Shown here: positions 58,732 through 64,000 of the stretch, piece after piece
Layout of the letters: every line of letters starts with the position of its first letter
Position numbering within the stretch: position 1 is the stretch's first letter
The notes under the pieces: model-generated
What the model was told of the DNA's origin: nothing
Seen by the model: only the letters and a program-made list of their open reading frames with translations
Databases searched by the model: none
Origin: Pseudomonadota bacterium
GTDB lineage: Bacteria > Desulfobacterota > Desulfovibrionia > Desulfovibrionales > Desulfovibrionaceae
Direction: 5' to 3'
Assembly: GCA_023419375.1 (NCBI GenBank)
Contig: JAEZYD010000008.1
Location: forward strand, 105,523 to 169,522
DNA: 64,000 nucleotides
Made by a program: the position numbers and the translations under genes

Positions 58732-59709
58732 TTACAGCAGCACGCCCAGTATCAGTGCCGCACCGCTGATGAGGTAGCATTTGCGCACCAGATGCCCGTG
58801 AGCGTCCAGCGGCAGCCAGTCGCCTTCCCCGGCAAGGCGGATGCGGCGGCAGGCGACCAGATAGAAGGGCAGGCCCGTCAGGCACAGCACAACCGGCCAA
58901 CCCGCAAGCCCCGCTGCCCACAGATTGCACAGCAGCAGCCACACCAGCGGCCACCACAGGCGGAACAGCAAAAAGGCCCCGGCCTTGCCCAGGGTATTGG
59001 CAAGGGTATGCTTGCCTGCCGCCAGATCGGTTTCGATTTCCGGCAGGCTCTGGTAGTACAGCACACCCGCCACCATCAGGCCCACTGGCAGTGCCAGCGC
59101 AAGGCTGCACGGTTCAAAACGGCCCAGCAGCAGGGTGGCGCTGGCGCTCACCATGATAAAGCCCATGTTCAGGCACACAAAAACTTCGCCAAGGGCGCGG
59201 TGCCCGTAGCGGATGGGCGGCGCCACGTAAAAAACGGCGGAACCCACCGCGAAAACGCTCAATGCCCAGAGTGCGGGCCGCAGGGCCGGGGCCAGCCCCA
59301 GAATCAGCAGGCCGCCTACGGCAAGCGTTGCCGGGGTGAGCAGGAGCAGAACAATGGACAGTTGGCGCGGGCTGATAAGGCCGGACTGGATAACGCGCGA
59401 GCCGCCGATGTTGTCGCCGCCGTCCACGCCGAGAATATGATCAAAGAGGTCATTTGCCAGATTGGCAATGGTCAGGCCCATAAAACAGCCAGCCAGAAGC
59501 AGGGCGTAGGTTGCCCACTGCCCGGGCCGGATGCCCCCTTGCAGGCGAAAGGTCAGCGCCAGAGCCAGCGTAACCGGGATGGCCGCCGTAATGAAAAAAG
59601 GCGGGCGGCAGGCCTGCCACCACGCCCTTGCCTGTTGGCGGAAAGTAAGCTTTGGCGCGAGGGCAGGGCGGGGAACCCATGCCTCGCGCAAAAGATCGCC
59701 GCAGCGCAT
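58732..59709 (-). CDS. UbiA-superfamily prenyltransferase
   Basis: A 325-residue inner-membrane enzyme with about eight helices that transfers a polyprenyl chain to an acceptor. The diphosphate/Mg-binding motif NDLFDHILGVD is near residue 90 and a second Asp-rich segment (PEIETDLAAGKHTLAN) near 230. MenA- or MqnP-type menaquinone synthesis is one possibility; decaprenyl-phosphate-linked glycan chemistry is another given the sugar genes upstream. GGAGG lies before ATG 59709; the upstream extension to 59829 is within the epimerase gene. Last gene of the operon. Confidence 0.82.
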   Translation of the reverse strand: MRCGDLLREAWVPRPALAPKLTFRQQARAWWQACRPPFFITAAIPVTLALALTFRLQGGIRPGQWATYALLLAGCFMGLTIANLANDLFDHILGVDGGDNIGGSRVIQSGLISPRQLSIVLLLLTPATLAVGGLLILGLAPALRPALWALSVFAVGSAVFYVAPPIRYGHRALGEVFVCLNMGFIMVSASATLLLGRFEPCSLALALPVGLMVAGVLYYQSLPEIETDLAAGKHTLANTLGKAGAFLLFRLWWPLVWLLLCNLWAAGLAGWPVVLCLTGLPFYLVACRRIRLAGEGDWLPLDAHGHLVRKCYLISGAALILGVLL

Positions 59710-59710
59710 G

Positions 59711-60208
59711 TTATACGCCTCCTTCACTCCATGTGTAGGGGATGGAAGGGTCATCGGCGGGCAGTCGCTGCCCCTCGGTGGGATCGTGGGGGATGTCGGC
59801 GCAGTTGCAGATGAGCGCCGGGGCGTCACCCATAGCCGTAAAGCCGTACCATACGTTCACGGGGATGCGCAGCAGGCCGTAGTGCTCCGGTCTGCCAAGG
59901 GCCAGTTCGCACAAAACGCCGCGCGTTTCGGAATCCGGCCTGTCGTCATACATCACGATTTTCAGCAGGCCGGAAGGCACGGCAAAGTGCTGGGTCTGGC
60001 GGGTGTGGCGCTTCCAGGCCTTGACGTGGCCGGGCAGCACCTCTGAAAAATAGATTTCGCCAAAGCCCTTGGTGAAGTCTGGCAACAGGGGCGAACCGGG
60101 GCGCAGCATGTGCAGCACCGGCCCGCCTTCTGTTGGAATGACCTTCAGGGGGTGCAGCAGTGCGCCTGCAATGCCAACATCCTGCGCAGTCATTTCTTCT
60201 GTATTCAT
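59711..60208 (-). CDS. dTDP-4-dehydrorhamnose 3,5-epimerase family protein (cupin)
   Basis: A 165-residue cupin-fold protein of the RmlC/RfbC family, which epimerises 4-keto-6-deoxysugar nucleotides. Family features are GFGEIYFSEVLPGHVKAWKRHTRQTQHFAV and VWYGFTAMGDAPALICNCADIPHDP. In this setting the substrate is probably the CDP-4-keto-6-deoxyglucose made by RfbG rather than a dTDP sugar. ATG 60208 overlaps the rfbG stop (TAATG), so it is translationally coupled. It ends 1 bp before the prenyltransferase start. Confidence 0.85.
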   Translation of the reverse strand: MNTEEMTAQDVGIAGALLHPLKVIPTEGGPVLHMLRPGSPLLPDFTKGFGEIYFSEVLPGHVKAWKRHTRQTQHFAVPSGLLKIVMYDDRPDSETRGVLCELALGRPEHYGLLRIPVNVWYGFTAMGDAPALICNCADIPHDPTEGQRLPADDPSIPYTWSEGGV

Positions 60209-61323
60209 TACTTTACCCACACCTGATTGCGCTGTTCTGCGGCGTTGACGTAGGCCGCGATCTGCCCAAGGGTGAAGTCGAGCATGTTCTGGGGCTGTTT
60301 TGCGTTCTGGCCCTTATAGAAGCAATGGTACCATTCGGCGGTATAGCGGATGGTTTCTTCAAAGGTGAGGGTAGCCTTCCAGCCCAGATGCGCCAAGGCT
60401 TTGTCGCAACAGAGCTTGAGCAGGGTGCATTCCTTCATGCCAGCCTGACCGTTCTTGTCCATCTCGCTGGCAAAGCCGGGCCAGTGCAGGGCAAGGGCGT
60501 CCACCACTTCGGCCACGGTATTGTTGACGTCTGCCGCAGGGCCGAAGTTGTAGGCCTGCCCGCGCAGGTTGAAAGGCTCGTTGAGGCCCAGCAGCAGGCG
60601 CGCGCCAAGCCACAGGTAGCCGGAAAGAGGCTCAAGCACGAGCTGCCAGGGGCGCGTGGCCCACGGGCTGCGGATCTGCACTGGCTGCCCGGCGGCCCAT
60701 GCGCGCGCGCAGTCGGGCACAATGCGATCCTGTGCCCAGTCGCCGCCGCCAATCACGTTGCCGGCGCGCACGGTGGCGCAGGCGGGGCCATCCTTGAAAA
60801 AGCTTTCAAAATAGGAGTGGGCGATGATTTCCGCACAGCCCTTGGAGGCGGAGTAGGGATCGTGCCCGCCGAGGTGGTCGGTTTCGCGATAGCCCCAGAC
60901 CCATTCATCGTTGCGATAGCATTTATCGGAAGTGATCATGATGACGGCCTGCACATCGGGGCAGGCGCGCACAGCCTCAAGCACGTTGAGGGTGCCCATC
61001 ATGTTGGCTTCAAAGGTCAGGGCCGGGTCGTCATACGACTTGCGCACCAGCGCCTGCGCCGCAAGGTGGAAGACCACATCGGGGCGGAACTGGCGCATGG
61101 CCTTGATCATGCTCTCGCGGTCGCGGATGTCGCCGCGCACGTCAGCCTCGAGGTGCGCGCAAAGATCCATGGCGGCGTAGTGCGAGGGGGTGGTGGGCAC
61201 GCAGTCGGAAAAACCGCCGACCACTGCGCCCATCTGGGTCAGCCATGCCGCAAGCCATGAGCCTTTGAATCCCGTGTGTCCGGTTACAAAGACCCGGCGT
61301 CCTTTATATGCGTTGGCAAACAT
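60208..61323 (-). CDS. rfbG: CDP-glucose 4,6-dehydratase
   Basis: A 371-residue short-chain dehydrogenase/reductase-family enzyme that converts CDP-glucose to CDP-4-keto-6-deoxyglucose. The NAD-binding motif is TGHTGFKGSW (residues 14-23); the catalytic tyrosine and lysine are in DPYSASKGCAE, and MITSDKCY supplies the Ser/Thr site. Length is normal (about 360). It follows rfbF by 123 bp and is coupled to the epimerase gene. Confidence 0.93.
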   Translation of the reverse strand: MFANAYKGRRVFVTGHTGFKGSWLAAWLTQMGAVVGGFSDCVPTTPSHYAAMDLCAHLEADVRGDIRDRESMIKAMRQFRPDVVFHLAAQALVRKSYDDPALTFEANMMGTLNVLEAVRACPDVQAVIMITSDKCYRNDEWVWGYRETDHLGGHDPYSASKGCAEIIAHSYFESFFKDGPACATVRAGNVIGGGDWAQDRIVPDCARAWAAGQPVQIRSPWATRPWQLVLEPLSGYLWLGARLLLGLNEPFNLRGQAYNFGPAADVNNTVAEVVDALALHWPGFASEMDKNGQAGMKECTLLKLCCDKALAHLGWKATLTFEETIRYTAEWYHCFYKGQNAKQPQNMLDFTLGQIAAYVNAAEQRNQVWVK

Positions 61324-61446
61324 GTTGGTTCCTCGTTGGGTTTTCGCGCGTTGGCTGACGCGGAAAGGAGATGTGCAGCCTGTGGAGCAGGCTTCGGCTA
61401 CGGTCAGGCCGCAGCCGAAGCTGTAAGTACGTGTTGGAAGCGCCGT

Positions 61447-62211
61447 CTAGATCCAGAAGGCCTTGCCCGCGTCCCACATCTCGTTGAGCTTGATGGAGTC
61501 GCGCAGCGTGTCCATGCACTGCCACTGGCCGGGGTGCGGATACATGGAAAGCTGCCCTTCCGCCGCAAGCCGTTGCAAGGGTTCTTTTTCCAGATCGCAG
61601 GCTTCGTCCTCTGTGAGGTAGTCAAGAAATTCGCGCTTGAAGACGAAAAATCCGCAGTTGATAAATTCGTCCAGCACGGGCTTTTCTTCCCACGAAAGGA
61701 TTTTGCCGTTGGCATCGGTGCGCACCGTGCCAAAGCGTGAGGGCATGCGCACACCCGTAAAGGTGCCGATGCTGCCCGACTGCTTGTGGAATTCGATGAG
61801 CTTGTTCAGGTCGATATCGGCAACGCCGTCGCCGTAAGTAACCATAAAGCGGTCGGTGTCAATGTGCTTGGCAACGCGCTTGAGGCGGCCACCCTTTTGC
61901 GTTTCCTGCCCGGTGTCGCACAGGGTTACGCGCCAGTCCTCAATGGGATTGGGGTAGGTGGTGATGTTGCCGCTCTTGAGGTCAACCGTAAAATCCGTAT
62001 TGCGGATGTTGTAATCGTGAAAATACTGCTTGATGACCTCGCCCTTGTAACCAAGGGGCAGGATAAAATCCTTGAAGCCAAAGCGCGCATAGATGGACAT
62101 GATGTGCCAGAGCACGGGCCGTCCGCCGATCTCGACCATGGGCTTGGGTTTGACCGAGGTTTCTTCGCGCAGACGCGTACCCTTGCCGCCGCACATGATG
62201 ATGACTTTCAT
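61447..62211 (-). CDS. rfbF: Glucose-1-phosphate cytidylyltransferase
   Basis: A 254-residue nucleotidyltransferase that makes CDP-glucose from CTP and glucose-1-phosphate. It begins MKVIIMCGGKGTRLREETSVKPKPMVEIG, the RfbF signature, and has VTYGDGVADIDL with the metal-binding aspartate. Length is normal (257 in enterobacteria). GGAGG lies 7 nt before ATG 62211. First gene of the operon rfbF-rfbG-epimerase-prenyltransferase, which should yield a modified 6-deoxyhexose for lipopolysaccharide or a glycan. Confidence 0.95.
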   Translation of the reverse strand: MKVIIMCGGKGTRLREETSVKPKPMVEIGGRPVLWHIMSIYARFGFKDFILPLGYKGEVIKQYFHDYNIRNTDFTVDLKSGNITTYPNPIEDWRVTLCDTGQETQKGGRLKRVAKHIDTDRFMVTYGDGVADIDLNKLIEFHKQSGSIGTFTGVRMPSRFGTVRTDANGKILSWEEKPVLDEFINCGFFVFKREFLDYLTEDEACDLEKEPLQRLAAEGQLSMYPHPGQWQCMDTLRDSIKLNEMWDAGKAFWI

Positions 62212-62289
62212 TCTAAGCCTCCTGCCGCCGCGTTTCATGGCTTGTTCCGTTCGCGGCGTGTGGCCCATGTGTAGCAGAAGGGCGCAAGG

Positions 62290-62313
62290 AAAAAAAGCCC
62301 CGCAAGGGGGCTT
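62290..62313 (-). terminator. Terminator-like hairpin upstream of rfbF
   Basis: On the minus strand AAGCCCCCTTGCGGGGCTT is followed by seven T. It lies about 80 nt before rfbF and reads toward it. It may be a leader attenuator or a block to antisense transcripts from the lipoprotein gene's side. Confidence 0.6.
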
Positions 62314-62330
62314 GGGCCGCCGGGATGCAC

Positions 62331-62359
62331 TTTGCATTTGCGCCCGCACGGCGTAGAAT
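62331..62359 (+). promoter_or_regulatory. Sigma-70 promoter of the lipoprotein gene
   Basis: TTTGCA (62331-62336), 17 bp, then TAGAAT (62354-62359), about 50 bp before ATG 62410. Confidence 0.5.
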
Positions 62360-62409
62360 AAGCAAAGCGCATTCAAACCCAAACTTTTTTGTGCGCAAGA
62401 GAGGTAGTT

Positions 62410-63084
62410 ATGAAGTTGTTTCGCCGTGGTTTGCTTTTGCCGCTGGTGCTGTTGCTGGGCGCGCTGGTTGCTGCCTGCGTTACTTCCGGCCCGCAGAAGG
62501 CGCTGAACGACATGGCCGACGCCCTGAACAAAAATGACGGCGCGGCCTTTCTGGCGCAAATTGACATGAAGCCTTTTGCAGCCAACCAGATTAAAAATAT
62601 GACGCGCGAAGATCAGGCGCTCAACGCTCTGGATTCCATGGGGCGCTTGCTTGGGCTGGGCGGTATGGAAGATCTTTTGGGCAGCGTGGTGGACATGCAG
62701 GCGCGCTTGCAAAAGCAGTATATGCGCGGCGTGGGCACGGGCGAGCTGGTGGCCCAGTGCGGCAAGGCTGACACTCCGGACTGCCCGTGGGTGCCTGAGA
62801 GTCTGAAGGCCGCCAAGATTACCGAACTTGGGGCCGATGCGGCCGTTGCGCAGGTGACTACGCCCGCCCGCATGACCAGTTGGCTTGCCCTGCGCAAGGT
62901 GGGCGAGAAGTGGCTGGTGGTTGGGCAGGCCGTGATGGAAAGCACTGCCAGGGAATATGCGTTGCAGAAGGCCCCGGCGGCACCGGAAAAGCCTGCGCCG
63001 ATTGCGCCCACGCCCAAGGAAGCTCCGGAGAAGACTCCTGTGCCGGGGAATCGCGCTGACAAGGATGGCGTGACGAAGATTTAG
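62410..63084 (+). CDS. Hypothetical lipoprotein
   Basis: A 224-residue exported lipoprotein. The signal peptide ends in the lipobox LVAAC (lipidation near residue 23). The mature part is a small alpha/beta domain (about residues 30-170, LNDMADALNKNDGAAFLAQIDMKPF ... KVGEKWLVVGQAVME) resembling DUF4878/NTF2-like lipoproteins, followed by a Pro/Ala/Lys tail. GAGAGG lies before ATG 62410; an in-frame extension to 62389 is not supported. Divergent from rfbF. Function unknown. Confidence 0.78.
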   Translation: MKLFRRGLLLPLVLLLGALVAACVTSGPQKALNDMADALNKNDGAAFLAQIDMKPFAANQIKNMTREDQALNALDSMGRLLGLGGMEDLLGSVVDMQARLQKQYMRGVGTGELVAQCGKADTPDCPWVPESLKAAKITELGADAAVAQVTTPARMTSWLALRKVGEKWLVVGQAVMESTAREYALQKAPAAPEKPAPIAPTPKEAPEKTPVPGNRADKDGVTKI

Positions 63085-63129
63085 GGAAAATTTGCGAGCG
63101 CATTGGGAAGTAAGAGGGTTTTGGCGGCG

Positions 63130-63356
63130 GGGTGAGCCTGTCGAGCGTATTTACGCAAACCCGACTTTTTTGACCTGACGGCGTTAAAATCCTGTTTTTG
63201 ATGCTCACGTACATGAGTACGCTGCGCTCAAAAACAGGATTTTTTCTTGTCAGGCCAGAAAAATGCGTATTTTGCAAATTCACTCAACACCAGCCATCGC
63301 CATCGCATTCGCTCCGGCGAGTTTAAGGAAGGCAGCTCCACGACCAGCTCCTGATG
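63130..63356 (+). repeat. Repeat A, copy 2 (alternative stem sequence)
   Basis: Same flanks and apical loop as copy 1, but the 16-bp stem is AAAATCCTGTTTTTGA (63186-63201) with its exact complement (63228-63243), and the outer pair is CCTGAC/GTCAGG in place of CCTGAA/TTCAGG. Confidence 0.9.
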
Positions 63357-63428
63357 GCGGGCTGGGAAAAGGCAAGAAGGCAGAAAGACTGGAAGAGAAA
63401 AGGCAAAAGAGTAAGGAGAGTTTTGATA

Positions 63429-63654
63429 GGGTGAGCCTGTCAGGCTGATTTACGCAAACCCGACTTTTGCACCCTGAATGCGTCAGCGCCGGGATTTTGA
63501 TGCTCACGTACTTGAGTACGCTGCGCTCAAAATCCCGGCGCTTCCTTTTCAGGCTGCAAAAAGCGTATTTTGCAAATTCGCCCAACACCAGCCATCGCCG
63601 CCGCATTCGTACCGGCGAGTTTAAGGAAGGAGACCCCACGACCAGCTTTTGATG
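63429..63654 (+). repeat. Repeat A, copy 3
   Basis: Nearly identical to copy 1: the stem arms at 63485-63500 and 63527-63542 have the AGCGCCGGGATTTTGA sequence and complement. Differences from copy 1 are scattered in the flanks. Confidence 0.9.
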
Positions 63655-63854
63655 GTGAACAGATTTTTCTGACTCGCAATTTAGTCGGCTGGTCATGGCT
63701 GAAAAGCAATTGGAATCACCACAGACGAGGTGAAACTGTCGGTCATCTTGATGTTGCAATTTTATTTTTTTCAAGTTCGTGATGCCAAACTGTCCTGAAG
63801 CAATGGGAAATGGTACAACGCCATTTCCTGAGCTAACAATTGCATCAATGGTCG

Positions 63855-64000
63855 TTGGCTGAAACGGATATTGATCGGAGCGAAAGCGGATTCTGGCATT
63901 AACGCGGCGCGGAGGGAGATCACCTGAGCGAGCTTAGCGAGCGAGGGAAGCTCCCGCAGCTATGGCCGCGTTGCCCTCGCCGCGCTAAGGAAGTTGAAAG
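63855..64000 (+). repeat. Repeat B, copy 2 (cut by window end)
   Basis: Shares long blocks with 19074-19220 in the same orientation, beginning TTGGCTGAAACGGATATTGA and including the GGGAG...CTCCC pair. Continues beyond the window. Confidence 0.82.

Larger units (their letters stand above)
63085..64000. other. Repeat-filled end of the window
   Basis: 916 bp with no credible gene: two A-type repeats, one B-type repeat and short purine-rich spacers. The several open frames across it are repeat-derived. Confidence 0.8.

Noticed and set aside
63280..63774. 164-codon minus-strand frame at the window end
   Set aside because: It is made of repeat A copy 3 and flanking spacer, with no ribosome site or independent conservation.

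Overview
The window reads as a chromosomal segment of a sulfate-reducing deltaproteobacterium close to Desulfovibrio. The evidence is the Desulfovibrio-type homotrimeric porin, the two-ACT/UPF0210 gene pair, two large chemoreceptors, a Zra-type metal/envelope-stress system and moderately GC-rich coding sequence throughout. This assignment is by recognition, not by a database search. No rRNA, tRNA, CRISPR array, transposase or phage structural gene was seen. Most genes are core or genus-level, arranged in short operons closed by clear intrinsic terminators.

1-12.9 kb: 5' part of lysS (minus); a two-ACT regulator and UPF0210 protein; an AlkA-like glycosylase; a Cache-type chemoreceptor; a TSUP transporter with a DUF486 protein; a putAbiC-like membrane protein; a TPR protein behind a sigma-54-like site; hisC-cmk with overlapping ends; and a universal stress protein. 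13-18.7 kb: an unknown gene behind a sigma-54-like site, then a divergent metal/envelope-stress locus. That locus holds a SHOCT membrane peptide, a 57-residue secreted peptide and a ZraP-like protein behind a near-perfect -24/-12 promoter, facing a ZraS-like kinase and a ZraR-like sigma-54 activator.

18.7-19.6 kb is a non-coding repeat block: one copy of structured repeat A, one of repeat B and a 95-bp tandem array. 19.6-29.4 kb: DUF4198 protein, ComF-like phosphoribosyltransferase, flavodoxin-fold oxidoreductase with MBL hydrolase, a large protein with two degenerate GGDEF-like domains plus TPRs, and a SWIM-SNF2 helicase. 29.5-40.4 kb: solute-binding protein, bifunctional (p)ppGpp enzyme, a second chemoreceptor behind an AT-rich gap, chromate transporter with rhodanese, porin, and a Cys/His-tailed protein preceded by a Fur-box-like site. 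40.6-49.3 kb: an SbcCD/YhaNO-like ATPase-nuclease pair, two glycosyltransferases and small proteins. 49.3-58.6 kb: hflK-hflC, a CI-like repressor without its protease dyad, a lytic transglycosylase, an HD protein overlapping ddl, an EamA exporter and an AGCS symporter. 58.7-63.1 kb: a minus-strand CDP-glucose sugar operon (rfbF, rfbG, 3,5-epimerase, UbiA-type prenyltransferase) and a divergent lipoprotein gene.

The last 0.9 kb returns to the same repeats (two A copies, one B copy cut by the window end). The strongest candidate for something undescribed is repeat A: three copies share an invariant apical loop while both arms of a long stem change together, which points to selection on a folded RNA or single-stranded DNA. 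Other leads are the expanded sigma-54 Zra regulon, the degenerate GGDEF-TPR protein, the protease-dead CI-like repressor beside hflKC, and the putAbiC-like protein.
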